The translations under genes were made by a program, and so were the position numbers. This document shows positions 27,607 through 36,925 of a stretch of DNA of 64,000 nucleotides, one piece after another. The DNA is from Nanosynbacter sp. (GTDB lineage Bacteria > Patescibacteriota > Saccharimonadia > Saccharimonadales > Saccharimonadaceae). The stretch lies in contig JABZJS010000003.1 of NCBI GenBank assembly GCA_015257665.1, positions 29,935 to 93,934 of the forward strand, read 5' to 3'. The notes under the pieces are model-generated. The model saw only the letters and a list, made by a program, of their open reading frames with translations. It did no database searches and was not told the DNA's origin. Positions within the stretch are counted from its first letter, which is position 1, and each line of letters starts with the position of its first letter.

Positions 27607-27768
27607 ATGCAGCAGATGGTATGGAATATAGTAACGATGATTGCACCCTTTGCGGTGATTGCCTTTGTGCTGGTAGTGCTCGCCGAATATTTGCGCGTAC
27701 AGCAGCGCATCAAACGCCTGGAGGAGATGGTGCACGAGCTGCAGCAGCGAGTTGAGTCGGATACGTAG
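27607..27768 (+). CDS. Small membrane protein, 53 residues
   Basis: This short gene starts MQQMVWNIVTMIAPF. It has one hydrophobic helix (about 5-28) followed by a charged coiled-coil tail (RVQQRIKRLEEMVHELQQR). A near-perfect Shine-Dalgarno, an upstream -10 box and a terminator 15 bp after the stop make it a convincing independent gene. No family is recognised. It could be a scaffold or regulator of a membrane complex; function unknown. Confidence 0.8.
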   Translation: MQQMVWNIVTMIAPFAVIAFVLVVLAEYLRVQQRIKRLEEMVHELQQRVESDT

Positions 27769-27783
27769 CCACAGGTTGCACGC

Positions 27784-27813
27784 AAAAAGCCAGCTATATA
27801 GCGCTGGCTTTTT
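27784..27813. terminator. Bidirectional intrinsic terminator
   Basis: AAAAAGCCAGC (27784-27794) and GCTGGCTTTTT (27803-27813) serve both the small plus-strand gene and the convergent RNase J gene. Confidence 0.9.
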
Positions 27814-27837
27814 CATTTTTGATATCGTGGACGACCC

Positions 27838-30183
27838 CTAGTAGCTTCGACGCTTCGAGCGATCCTTTGGTACAGCTACCTCAGTGTCGGGCTCTTGCCG
27901 CGGTGGGAACTTTTTGCGCGGCAGGCCAGCGAAGGCGTCGTTGCTGGGCTGCTTGCTGCGCACGGTCGTGCGGCTATTGGCCGAGCGGCGCTTGCGCGTA
28001 TTAGCTGGGCGAGTTGGCGCTTTCTCTTCTGTTGTCGCGGGCAATACACCAGCAGTTTTGCGTGCGGCAATGGCGGCCGCTTTGGCAGCGGCACCACCCT
28101 TAGCAATGCGCGGTGGCGTGTGTGGCTGAGCTGGCGCAGCGAGACTCTGACGCGAGCGCCCAGCTGGGACTTCACGGCCCACACGGGTAGTGCGGCTCGA
28201 CGCCTTTTGTGGTGCACCCACTTCGTTGATGACTGGGATAATAATGGGCATGCGGCGTGTCTGGTCGTACAAAACGCGGGCAATGTCGTCTTTGATTTCC
28301 TTCTTTACGACATCAAGGTCATACGAACCCACCAGGCTGCGCGCTGCTTTTTGCTTGAGGTAGGCGCGGATCATTCCCATCAGCTCTTCATTATCGCGTA
28401 GATAGATGAAGCCCCGGCTGATGATATCTGGACTAGTGAGAAGGCGGCCTGTCCCACGCTGCACAGTGAGCACCACAACGAACATCCCCTCCAGGCTCAT
28501 ATGGATGCGATCCTTCAGCACGACATCGCTCACGACTGCACCAGCGTCGTCATACATCGTGCCGCCCGAGTGCGGAATGCGCCCAATTTTATGTGCACCA
28601 TCAGTAGTAAACTCCACAATATCCCCCGGATCGCAGACAAAGATATGGCTGCGTGGGATACCACACTCCTTCTCGGCCAGGCGAGCATTGTGCACTAACA
28701 TGTGGAATTCGCCGTGGTTGGGCAAGTAGTATGTGGGCTTGACGGCACTAATGAGTCGCACGTGGTCATCATAATAACCATGGCCAGACAGGTGGAGTGG
28801 CCCCACCCCGGTCAGGTGTGTCTTGCCGTTTTGCACCACATCGCCACCTTCGCGCATCAGGCCATCCACGGTGCGTACGACGTACTTCTCGTTGCCTGGG
28901 ATGGGGTTGGAGCTAAAGACCACCACATCACTCCCCTTGATCTTGACGAACTTATGCGCCCCCGTTGCCATGCGGTTAAGGACTGCACTAAATTCTCCCT
29001 GGCTACCCGTACAGACGATGGTAATCTTGTGGTCGGGCAACTTAACGAGGTCTTCCATCTTGACCACCGTATCTTTGGGGATTTTGATAGCACCAGTGCG
29101 CAGTGCTACCTCCAGGTTCTGGATCATACTAAAGCCAGCAAAGGCCACCTTGCGCCCATGCTTCTCTGCTTCCTCGAGGATGAGCTGAATGCGGTGCAGC
29201 TGGCTAGAGAAACTACTGATGATGATGCGGCTCTTGGCCCACTTATCCATCACCTCACCCATGCTGTGCTGGATATCGTGCTCACCGTGGGTGTGAGTGC
29301 CAGCGCTCTCGCAGTTGGTCGATTCGTTCATCATGAGGAGAAAACCCTCGGTGTGCGCAATATCTTGCAAGCGCTCGAAGTCGAACTTGCGGCCATCCAC
29401 CGGGTTCTCCTCGATGCGCCAGTCGCCACTACTGAGAATGTTCCCCACTGGCGTGCGCACCACTACTGCGGCCGAATCAGGAATGGAGTGGTTCACCCGC
29501 ACCAGCTCCACACTAAAGGAGTCGCACAGCTGGACGATCTCATGCTCCTCAGGTTTGAGCTCATGATACTCCGGCTCGTAGCTACCATCGGTCTCGGCCA
29601 TAGTGCGCTGCAGCATACCCAATGTAAAGGCTGTGCCATAGACTGGGGCAGGCAGCTTGGGGATGATATGCCGAAAGGCACCGATATGGTCGAGGTGCCC
29701 GTGGGTAAAGATATGCGCCCGAATCTTGTGCTTATTCTCCTCCAACCACTGCGTATCAGGGATGATGTAGTTGATGCCTGGATAGTCACTACCTGGGAAG
29801 AGGAAGCCCATGTCGATAATGATAATATCGTTGTCGTACTCAATGGCCGTCATGTTCTTACCAATACCCATCTCGCCCACCCCGCCAATCGGGATGACCT
29901 TGAGCGTTGGGCGCGGCGCACGAGGCCGCTTGGGCTGCATGTTGAGAGTAAACTGCTTGCCGCCATAGCCATTATAGACCGACTTATTGACCGGCACATT
30001 AATAACATGCTGCGAGGCCTGGGCATTGACCCCTTCGCTGGTGCGGCGCTGCGCCCGAAAGACCTCGCCTTTGCGTGTGGTGGTGGCACTGAGCACTGTG
30101 TTGGTTGTCGCTGGTTGTTTGCTTGCGTGTGGACGCTTCTTGGCGTCATCTGCCTGGGGTGTGGCCACTCGTCGTTGACCCAT
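27838..30183 (-). CDS. rnj: Ribonuclease J
   Basis: RNase J is a metallo-beta-lactamase/beta-CASP endo- and 5'-exonuclease of mRNA decay and rRNA maturation. The 781-residue product is longer than the usual 550-600. There is a basic N-terminal extension of about 90 residues. The core holds GGVGEMGIGKNMTAIEY and the metal motif THGHLDHIGA. The beta-CASP and C-terminal domains include HLSGHGYYDD and PNHGEFHML. A Lys/Arg/Ala-rich tail of about 140 residues follows and may bind RNA. The ribosome site is GGAG. Its partner PNPase is also in this window. Confidence 0.95.
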   Translation of the reverse strand: MGQRRVATPQADDAKKRPHASKQPATTNTVLSATTTRKGEVFRAQRRTSEGVNAQASQHVINVPVNKSVYNGYGGKQFTLNMQPKRPRAPRPTLKVIPIGGVGEMGIGKNMTAIEYDNDIIIIDMGFLFPGSDYPGINYIIPDTQWLEENKHKIRAHIFTHGHLDHIGAFRHIIPKLPAPVYGTAFTLGMLQRTMAETDGSYEPEYHELKPEEHEIVQLCDSFSVELVRVNHSIPDSAAVVVRTPVGNILSSGDWRIEENPVDGRKFDFERLQDIAHTEGFLLMMNESTNCESAGTHTHGEHDIQHSMGEVMDKWAKSRIIISSFSSQLHRIQLILEEAEKHGRKVAFAGFSMIQNLEVALRTGAIKIPKDTVVKMEDLVKLPDHKITIVCTGSQGEFSAVLNRMATGAHKFVKIKGSDVVVFSSNPIPGNEKYVVRTVDGLMREGGDVVQNGKTHLTGVGPLHLSGHGYYDDHVRLISAVKPTYYLPNHGEFHMLVHNARLAEKECGIPRSHIFVCDPGDIVEFTTDGAHKIGRIPHSGGTMYDDAGAVVSDVVLKDRIHMSLEGMFVVVLTVQRGTGRLLTSPDIISRGFIYLRDNEELMGMIRAYLKQKAARSLVGSYDLDVVKKEIKDDIARVLYDQTRRMPIIIPVINEVGAPQKASSRTTRVGREVPAGRSRQSLAAPAQPHTPPRIAKGGAAAKAAAIAARKTAGVLPATTEEKAPTRPANTRKRRSANSRTTVRSKQPSNDAFAGLPRKKFPPRQEPDTEVAVPKDRSKRRSY

Positions 30184-30287
30184 TGTATCTCACTCCTTCT
30201 AATACATTATTCTGGTTCTACTAATAAGAGACAGGCTAAGAGCCTCAATAAGTGGTTGTATTATAGCAGATGATGGTGAGGTGTGTC

Positions 30288-30314
30288 AAAGCCACCTCGC
30301 GAGAGGTGGCTTTT
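30288..30314 (-). terminator. Intrinsic terminator after the 301-residue gene
   Basis: Eleven-base arms AAAGCCACCTC/GAGGTGGCTTT with a four-base loop and a T run on either strand. Confidence 0.88.
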
Positions 30315-30345
30315 GCTTCGTATCACTACGAGTTGATGATATATG

Positions 30346-31251
30346 CTATACGCACCAAAATCGCAGCATATCGCTCAAATTTTCGCCTGTTCCCGCTTGG
30401 GAGGCTGGCTGCCACGATGCGCTATCACTTGGAATATCATCAGGGTTTTCGTTGCTGGTAGGCGCTTCTTCGATGGCAAACGTTGGTGCGCCATTCTCGT
30501 TAGTAGTTCGCGTCATCCGTATGTAGTACAGCTTTTCATTTGGGTCAGTATTGGCACTTGGACGGAAGCTGCTTGCTGCTGCGACTTCTGTGGCAGGGTT
30601 GCTTGTGATCTGCAGCAGCTCTACCGTCGTCAGCTCGCCAACTGGCTGGGCAGCCCCTGGCTCTTGCGGCGTCTCCAGCGTCACCTTCTCTCGGGTGGTT
30701 GTCTTGCCAGCGGTTATGTCTTTTTGTTTGTGTGCCACCGTCGTTACAACGACATTTTGCCCATCATGGCTGACGGTAGCTCGCTTCGCTGCAATAATCT
30801 CCTTAATACCCCTACTCTTATCAGTCTGGTACACTGCAAGAGAGTCACCTATATAACGATCTGTCTTCGTCTTACCCTGCAGTTCGGTATAGCGCGTCGT
30901 AATACCGTGCAAAACTTCTCTGTCGACCTTCTTCACATCAATCTCACCATCGGGAGTTGTAAATTCTACCTCACGACCCGATTGCCCAAATGGCTCAGCC
31001 GTTGCGGCTGTTTCGCTATGAGTTGGGGCGTCTGCGTGGTTGCTGCAATATGCCGCACCATTTATACCAATAAGTAGAGCAACAAGAGCCGCTGCTTTTT
31101 GTCCAAGCGAGAACCGTGGCGCACCTATCTTGTCTATATCATCGGTAGCACTCTCATTACTTAACGTAATGCGCGAGTTCGTCTCATCCAAAATCGGTTT
31201 TTGTGCAAAGCTCCCTTCCATACTACTTGTCTTCTGCCAAGGTTTCTTCAT
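30346..31251 (-). CDS. Unknown single-pass membrane protein
   Basis: I do not recognise this 301-residue protein. A cytoplasmic N-terminus of about 50 residues is followed by one hydrophobic segment (about 50-70, ending in AAYCS). A long polar, Thr/Glu-rich exterior domain with predicted beta strands follows, with a Pro-rich acidic end. The start at 31251 is preferred because GCAGGAGG lies eight bases upstream; an ATG two codons earlier is too close to it. The topology fits an anchored surface or periplasm-like protein. It is monocistronic. Confidence 0.78.
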   Translation of the reverse strand: MKKPWQKTSSMEGSFAQKPILDETNSRITLSNESATDDIDKIGAPRFSLGQKAAALVALLIGINGAAYCSNHADAPTHSETAATAEPFGQSGREVEFTTPDGEIDVKKVDREVLHGITTRYTELQGKTKTDRYIGDSLAVYQTDKSRGIKEIIAAKRATVSHDGQNVVVTTVAHKQKDITAGKTTTREKVTLETPQEPGAAQPVGELTTVELLQITSNPATEVAAASSFRPSANTDPNEKLYYIRMTRTTNENGAPTFAIEEAPTSNENPDDIPSDSASWQPASQAGTGENLSDMLRFWCV

Positions 31252-31360
31252 TATCATCGCCTCCTGCTTTATTTTACTAATTACCTATTTACCGCTATAG
31301 TACTTTGTATTTGCTATATATGTCAAATATGGTCTACTCGAATCTACAAAGCCAGTAGGC

Positions 31361-31390
31361 AAAAAGCCGGCTACCCCACAATAGCCGGCT
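31361..31390 (-). terminator. Intrinsic terminator after the YhgE-like gene
   Basis: Arms AGCCGGCTA (31365-31373) and TAGCCGGCT (31382-31390), followed on the minus strand by five T. Confidence 0.85.
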
Positions 31391-31418
31391 CTGTGCTATG
31401 CCTCGCGGCACATTAATT

Positions 31419-33527
31419 TTAATCTCCATCCACCGTCGTATGAGCAAACTGCCGCGTGCCACGCCAGGCCAAGAAGCCGATGAGGAGCACGTTTGCCACC
31501 AGCGCAAAGCCAGCCAGGATGAGCATGTGCTGCGTATAGAGCGCGCTATCTACCCCGCCCGAGATCGCATGACGATAGGCAATGATGGAGTGCGTCATGG
31601 GCAGCCAGGGGTTGATAGCTTGGAAGAAACCAGAGGCTGTTTGGATGGGGAATATCCCTTCGCTCGCTGCCAGCTGGAGCACCATGATAATCATTACCAC
31701 CAGCCGGCCAGGGTTATCCAGCACCATCACCAGCAGCGTAATGAGCGACATAAAGGCAAGCGAGGCTAGGTAGCTTGTGGCAACAAACAGCCATGGGTGG
31801 TCGGGTTGCAAGCCTACCACATAGACTAACACCAGCATCAGAATCGTTGCTTGCACCAGTGCAGCCAACCCCAAGACCGACATCTTAGCCAGCCACCAGC
31901 GCCAGGCATTTTCTTGGCGCGAGAAGGTCTTGCGCACTGGGTACATCGTCGTCAAAGCCAGCCCACCAACGAAGAGCGCTAGCGAGAGCATATATGGTGC
32001 CATGGCATAGCCGTAATTTGGCACACTGCCAGTACTATGTTCGCTACTCGTTACAGGCGCGGCCATCTGCTGCTGAGCCGCTGGGCTGGTTGGCAGGAGC
32101 TTTACCTGAGCAGCACCAGTCTGCAGTTTGTGCGCCAGTGTGTTCGAGCCATCCGCCAGCTGGTTGCTTGCCTGCACTAGCGTGCTAGAGTGCTGCTGCA
32201 AGGTGGCTGCACCCTGAGCCAGTTGCCCACTGCCCTGCTGAGCTGTTGCGAGATTACCCGCCACCTGTGCTGCACCAGCCTGGAGCCGCTCGCTACCAGC
32301 CCGCACTGTGTTGTACCCCGCAAAGGCAGTGGTGGCTTGTGGGGCGAATTGTTCCACGCCAGTGTTGAGTGCTGCCACACCGTTCTTGAGTGTTTGCTGC
32401 TGAGTCGCAAGCGTTTTGGTGAGAGTATCGAGGTTAGCCAGCAAGCTCTGCGTTTGCTCGGCAATAGCTTTGGTCTGCTGCAGAGCGCTTGCTAAGGTTT
32501 GCAGCTCGGGTAGTGTGATGGTCGTGCTACCACCGGATGCAGCCGCCTGGGCGCTAGTCTTTTGGAGGATCGCCCCAGCCGACGCGGCTGGTGCTTGCAT
32601 TGCCTGGAGCGCACCCACCACCCGCTGCGCATCTTGGACTACGGCCGCCTGTTGAGTCGCTACCGCTGGTGATGGTTGAGCCACTTGGGCGTTGAGTGTA
32701 TTCATCCCCTGTTTGATCTGCTGCATACCAGCCGTTAGTTGGGCCACTTGGGCCGCCGTTGGCAGTTGGCTAGTCAGCTGCGCTGTGCCCTGCTGGACCT
32801 GTGTTGCACCAGCCTGTAGCCGCCCCAAACCTGCTGTCAGCGTCTGCTGCTTGCTCGCCAGTTGGCTAACGCCATTGGTATAGTGAGTAAGACCCGCTTG
32901 GAGCCGTGCCGACCCCTGGTGTAAGCGCCCAGCACCATCACCAGCCTGCGCCATGCCATTACCCACTGCACCAATGCCCGCCGCAACCTCTTTGAGGTAG
33001 GTTTGGGTCACTTGCTCGGCTACTGTTTCCTTCACTTTTTGCGCGGCTTGGCGGCTAATAACTGCACCAATGTAGTTTTTGGCTGGCGTCAGCTGATACG
33101 ACACCACTGCTTGCTGTGGCTTGTCCTGCCGAAGTGACGCCGCACGCTGTGAGAAATCCTCTGGTACCGTCACCACTGCGTAGTAGTAGCCATGGCGCAC
33201 GCCATCATCGGCTTGCTGCTTGGAGACGAATTCCCACTGAAGCGCCTTGCTCTTATGCAGAGACTCAGTCATTGTCCGGCCGATCTGCAACTCCTTACCA
33301 TTGATCTGCGCCCCCTTATCCTCATTCACAAAGGCAATTGGCAGTCGGTCGGTATGCCCATACGGATCCCACACCGAGCTGAGGAAAAACGCCGCATATA
33401 TCACCGGCACAAAGGCTATTGCTATCACTGCCACCAGTAGTGTTTTGCTCTGCAGCAAGTGCCGCCATTCGGCCTGGACCATCACGCTGCGGCGACGCTG
33501 GATAGCTTGTTTTATTTTCTCACCCAT
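31419..33527 (-). CDS. YhgE/Pip-family membrane protein (ABC-2-like)
   Basis: YhgE/Pip proteins are ABC-2-like membrane proteins named after phage infection protein and linked to export of surface or toxic compounds. The 702-residue product has one N-terminal membrane helix (about 30-50). The signature DRLPIAFVNEDKGA follows near 80. A very long exterior coiled-coil region rich in Gln, Ala and Leu heptads spans about 180-490. Five or six C-terminal membrane helices span about 505-690. It overlaps the Rrf2 gene by eight bases, so the two are one operon and the regulator likely controls it. Confidence 0.88.
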   Translation of the reverse strand: MGEKIKQAIQRRRSVMVQAEWRHLLQSKTLLVAVIAIAFVPVIYAAFFLSSVWDPYGHTDRLPIAFVNEDKGAQINGKELQIGRTMTESLHKSKALQWEFVSKQQADDGVRHGYYYAVVTVPEDFSQRAASLRQDKPQQAVVSYQLTPAKNYIGAVISRQAAQKVKETVAEQVTQTYLKEVAAGIGAVGNGMAQAGDGAGRLHQGSARLQAGLTHYTNGVSQLASKQQTLTAGLGRLQAGATQVQQGTAQLTSQLPTAAQVAQLTAGMQQIKQGMNTLNAQVAQPSPAVATQQAAVVQDAQRVVGALQAMQAPAASAGAILQKTSAQAAASGGSTTITLPELQTLASALQQTKAIAEQTQSLLANLDTLTKTLATQQQTLKNGVAALNTGVEQFAPQATTAFAGYNTVRAGSERLQAGAAQVAGNLATAQQGSGQLAQGAATLQQHSSTLVQASNQLADGSNTLAHKLQTGAAQVKLLPTSPAAQQQMAAPVTSSEHSTGSVPNYGYAMAPYMLSLALFVGGLALTTMYPVRKTFSRQENAWRWWLAKMSVLGLAALVQATILMLVLVYVVGLQPDHPWLFVATSYLASLAFMSLITLLVMVLDNPGRLVVMIIMVLQLAASEGIFPIQTASGFFQAINPWLPMTHSIIAYRHAISGGVDSALYTQHMLILAGFALVANVLLIGFLAWRGTRQFAHTTVDGD

Positions 33528-33963
33528 TGTTCATTAACTCCCGAATAATATCGTGCAATGTCACACTCTGCAGCGTCTCAGCCCAGCGTGCCTGAGCTCG
33601 ATCAAAGGCACCAAGGATGCTCACCTCACCGCGTTTGATCTTGCTATCATCCGCCTGGCGGGCAAACATCCGCTCGGCTACTCCTTGGTACTGGACGAAA
33701 CTCTCCGTCCCCTCAACTGCCGCCACGATATCCCACAGCGTCAGCTCCGTACTAGCCCGCGCCAGGCGAAAGCCACCACCCGCACCCCTCGCCGAGGTAA
33801 TCAGCTGGGCTGTTACGAGCTTACGCGTTACTTTAGTAATATACGTTGGCGACACCCCCATTTGCCTTGCCAAGCTCTGGTTCGTCACTGGCGATCGCAG
33901 GTCTGGATGCGCCAGCAAAATCACAATGCAACAGGCCTGCTCGACTGCTCCTGATAATCTCAT
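33520..33963 (-). CDS. Rrf2-family transcriptional regulator
   Basis: Rrf2 proteins are winged-helix dimers, some sensing through a [2Fe-2S] cluster. The 147-residue product has the wHTH with SLARQMGVSPTYITKVTRKL and the wing SARGAGGGFRLAR. The region near 90-110, where three cluster cysteines would sit, has none; the only cysteines are the pair at 11-12. It therefore probably senses something else. It leads the operon with the YhgE-like gene, and a candidate operator lies upstream. Confidence 0.9.
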   Translation of the reverse strand: MRLSGAVEQACCIVILLAHPDLRSPVTNQSLARQMGVSPTYITKVTRKLVTAQLITSARGAGGGFRLARASTELTLWDIVAAVEGTESFVQYQGVAERMFARQADDSKIKRGEVSILGAFDRAQARWAETLQSVTLHDIIRELMNNG

Positions 33964-34029
33964 AGCTGTATATGCGAGGCGCTATGCAGCACCTCACTCC
34001 TCCTTTCTTTGATTGTTGATAATGGATAT

Positions 34030-34045
34030 CTAATATCTAGATTAG
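34030..34045 (-). promoter_or_regulatory. Candidate Rrf2 operator
   Basis: Inverted repeat CTAAT-N6-ATTAG located 67-82 bp before the Rrf2 start, in an AT-rich promoter region. Autoregulation is typical of the family; the site itself is inference. Confidence 0.4.
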
Positions 34046-34177
34046 CATAGGCTACTCCCTATTGCAAGCCTGTCGTCAGAATATGCCCGTCTAAAATCAA
34101 GCTACGTCTGTAGTCTCAATCATATATTTTGCTGGGCTGATAAATCACAGCCCAGCATTGTCTTCTTTGCTTTTGTG

Positions 34178-35033
34178 TTACTTTGCACGGCGCGTTAGCG
34201 GCTTTGTGCCTTTGTAGAGCAAGTAGCGGAATAGCCCCGCTTCATACAGCGTGCTATAGCCATGCGATGCCATCACGGCATTAACGAAGAATGGCGCAAG
34301 CTTCGCATCTGGCTGGATCCAGGCAAATGGCCGGGCGAGCGACCGCAAGCGATGGTATGTTGGCATAACGGCTTCTGTCCAATCGGTCTCGCTTATATTT
34401 GCAAAGCCAGCCTGCTGCAGTGCCTGCGATATCTCACCAGGGTTCTGCTGCCGCACACCAAAGCCACCAGCATGCTGCTCCAAAAAGTCCATCATGCGCT
34501 GCTGACGAACCGACATATGGCGAGCATCGACCTCATAATCGGCAAACACTACACGCCCACCAGGCTTAAGGATGCGATAAAATTCCTGCATCGTGGCCCG
34601 CATATCCTTTGCGTGTGACAGTGTCTCATTCACATACACCACATCAAAATACTCGTCTGGGAAGTCGGTGTGCGAATAATCGCCGAGCACAAAGCGCGGC
34701 GCAGGAGTCATATGCCGCGACAACTTCTCAGATATCTTAACCTCTCGTGGAGTGATGGTAATACCTATTACCTCACCCCCCCCCATTGGCCTGGACGAGG
34801 TATCGCGCCATCACGCCCTGGCCCGAGCCGGCATCGAGCACACGGTCGGTCGGCTTAAGCTGCAGCTCCTTGGCAAACATCCGCAAGAAGTTCGCCTGAG
34901 CTTGCTGCTCATTCTTCGTCTCGCTCGTCCAATAGCCAGCGTGCTGCGAGCGGCCCAGCACCATGTTGTAGCCCGCCCACGAGCCAAACCGCGAATAGTA
35001 TGCTGCCACACCGTTTGTTGTTTTGTCCATCAT
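34178..35033 (-). CDS. SAM-dependent methyltransferase, frame broken at a G9 tract
   Basis: A class I (UbiE/sterol-type) methyltransferase of unknown substrate. The 5' part from 35033 gives 86 residues with motif I RVLDAGSGQGVMARYL and ends in QANGGG then stop. The 3' part (from 34786) continues EVIGITITPREVKISEKL, then FVLGDYSHTDFPDEYFDVVY and RILKPGGRVVFADYE. The two join exactly at nine consecutive C on the plus strand (34776-34784). With eight, one protein of 284 residues is read through. So it is either a slipped-strand ON/OFF switch now OFF, a recent mutation, or a sequencing error. An extended TATACT promoter precedes it. Confidence 0.85.
34776..34784. repeat. Homopolymer C9/G9 tract in a coding region
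   Basis: Nine C in a row on the plus strand, at the exact frame break of the methyltransferase gene. No other homopolymer G/C run of this length was noticed in the window. Confidence 0.9.
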
Positions 35034-35298
35034 ATTCTCCTTGTTACTGTACTTATTCTATAGTATAGCGTAGAACTGCTCAATGGAGTGGGTTTGCGAG
35101 AGCCTTTCTCCACCCTCCTCTCTCAGTCTCTATTCCTCTTTGCTGCTGCCAAAATTCTCTCTCCGTATGTCATTTTTCCTACCTCCGATAGGCCTATTTT
35201 ATTAAAGCATGAGCGATATCACAATTATGACAATGGGGCGATTTGTAGTATCATATATAAGTATAAGTGTTATACCAATGAGGTGAGGAGGAAACACA

Positions 35299-35949
35299 AT
35301 GCCAAAACCAGAAGCAGCTGGCCTGCCATGGCAGGCCCAAGCAGCCCGCAGACAAACTACACGCCAGTCTGACCCTGCCATCCGCGATAGCAGCGCCTAC
35401 CGGCAAAAGCCTGCCGAGGACACCGAGCGCACCACGTCAGCAACCGCGCAGAGCGAGCTCGATGCGGCCAAGAACAAGCTTGCTACCCTGCAAAAGGCGC
35501 TGCAGCACGTGACCGCCGTCGAGATTGGTGAGGCACAGCTAGGCACCAGTGCACGCGATTACATCAGCCATGCGCTCGAGGTATCGCGTGTTTTTTCTGA
35601 GCTAGAGCATCGCCGCATGCCTGTCAATGGCTCGTACAATGGCCAGCCCTTCCAGGTATTACCCAGCTCCAGCCCCGAGCTGATCGAGCGCGATCTTGGC
35701 CGTGCAAGCTTTGGCCCTTATGGCCCAGCTGGCCTAACCCGCGTTGGCCCTCAGCCCAAAGAAGAGCTTACACTCGACGACTACGTCGCCGATGCCACTG
35801 CTCAAGCCACGGCCGACTACAACACCAAGAAAAAGCAAGCCGACGAGCAAGCCAAGGTCGCCACCGAGCTCCAAACCGCTCAAGAGCTCCTCGAGCGCAA
35901 AGGCTACGGCGTGACCGCACCAGAGGCTGGCAAGACGAAAGTCGCCTAA
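35299..35949 (+). CDS. Unknown hydrophilic coiled-coil protein
   Basis: I do not recognise this 216-residue protein. It has a basic, Gln-rich disordered N-terminus (1-50), a helix with heptads (about 50-75), a central part with FGPYGPAGLTRVGPQ and a second Lys/Gln-rich helix (about 165-205). It has no cysteine, signal or membrane segment. The ATG follows AGGAGG at ideal spacing. Monocistronic, with its own terminator. Confidence 0.78.
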   Translation: MPKPEAAGLPWQAQAARRQTTRQSDPAIRDSSAYRQKPAEDTERTTSATAQSELDAAKNKLATLQKALQHVTAVEIGEAQLGTSARDYISHALEVSRVFSELEHRRMPVNGSYNGQPFQVLPSSSPELIERDLGRASFGPYGPAGLTRVGPQPKEELTLDDYVADATAQATADYNTKKKQADEQAKVATELQTAQELLERKGYGVTAPEAGKTKVA

Positions 35950-35972
35950 CCAGCTCCGCAAATATGCATACC

Positions 35973-36006
35973 AAGGTAAGTATTGCGACGATGCTTACCT
36001 TTTTTC
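35973..36006 (+). terminator. Intrinsic terminator after the 216-residue gene
   Basis: AAGGTAAG and CTTACCTT arms followed by T6, 24 bp after the stop. Confidence 0.85.
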
Positions 36007-36088
36007 GTTTGCACAGCAAAGCGCTTGCCGCTTCTTCTCCTGCTGGTTATGAGGCGCTAGATGTCTGAATATATCTCTATACTATTCA

Positions 36089-36706
36089 TTATTTACTCTG
36101 CGTCGTCTGTCGCACATACGCCACTGCCCGCACGAAGTCGTCGATGAGCGTCTGGCGCATGGCACCGTTGTATAGCGCAGCGGCTGGGTGGTAAAGCGGA
36201 ATGACGACGAACTCTCGCTCGTGCAAACGCACTTTGCGTGGCTGACCATGGTCACGGCTAATGCGTAGATCGGGGATGAACCCACCACCACTGTGCCGGC
36301 CAAGAGTAAGCACCGCCTTTGGCTGGATAATATCGAGCTGCTGCATGAGATACGGCCAAAAGGCGCGCTTCTCCTCCGGCAGTGGGTCGCGGTTATTGGG
36401 CGGACGATATTTGACGATATTAGTAATGTATACATCACTGCGCACGAGGCCAGCCGTGGCTAGCATTTCGTCCAGGAACTTCCCTGCCGCCCCCACAAAG
36501 GGCTTGCCCTGCAGGTCTTCATTCTTGCCGGGCGCTTCCCCCACAAAGACAATGTCGGCATTAGGGCTGCCATCACCCAGCACTAACTGCGTAGCCTGAG
36601 CAGCCAGCTCGGGACAGAGCTTGGCAGCGATAATCTCCTCAGCGAGGTGCGCTAACTGAGCAGCTTGAGTTTGGTCTGGCGTGGATGGGTCAAGTGGATG
36701 GGTCAT
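36089..36706 (-). CDS. Uracil-DNA glycosylase superfamily (family 4-like)
   Basis: Removes uracil from DNA at the start of base-excision repair. The 205-residue product has motif GEAPGKNEDLQGKPFVGAAG, the middle motif TNIVKYRPPNNRDP and the second active-site motif YHPAAAL. Family 4 enzymes normally hold a [4Fe-4S] cluster by four Cys. Here only one N-terminal Cys remains (AAKLCPE), and the two in the middle are Tyr and Phe/Trp. The cluster is therefore predicted absent. The start at 36706 is chosen after a TGTTATACT promoter; the longer frame runs through it. Confidence 0.9.
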   Translation of the reverse strand: MTHPLDPSTPDQTQAAQLAHLAEEIIAAKLCPELAAQATQLVLGDGSPNADIVFVGEAPGKNEDLQGKPFVGAAGKFLDEMLATAGLVRSDVYITNIVKYRPPNNRDPLPEEKRAFWPYLMQQLDIIQPKAVLTLGRHSGGGFIPDLRISRDHGQPRKVRLHEREFVVIPLYHPAAALYNGAMRQTLIDDFVRAVAYVRQTTQSK

Positions 36707-36884
36707 AATGCATCTAGTATAACAATCGATGGGCGGGTGGAGCAAAAATCAGCTGTAATTGATCACTCTAGTTTTGGCACTGGGATCTACTGCCTAGCTC
36801 TTGCAATATTGAGGGGTGTAATAATTGCTGAGGTTTTGCGATTGCAGGTTGATAGTAAGCAAACACAACCGAGGGTACAAAAAC

Positions 36885-36910
36885 AAAAAAGCAATCTTGC
36901 ATTGCTTTTA
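36885..36910 (-). terminator. Intrinsic terminator
   Basis: AAAAGCAAT/ATTGCTTTT arms with a five-base loop and T6 on the minus strand. It ends the 106-residue gene unit beyond the large stem-loop. Confidence 0.8.
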
Positions 36911-36925
36911 TCCACCAAGAGTAGT

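Noticed and set aside
28702..30273. 523-residue open frame on the plus strand
   Set aside because: It is exactly antisense to RNase J, whose motifs are certain. The frame is open because of the GC-rich codon pattern and matches no family.
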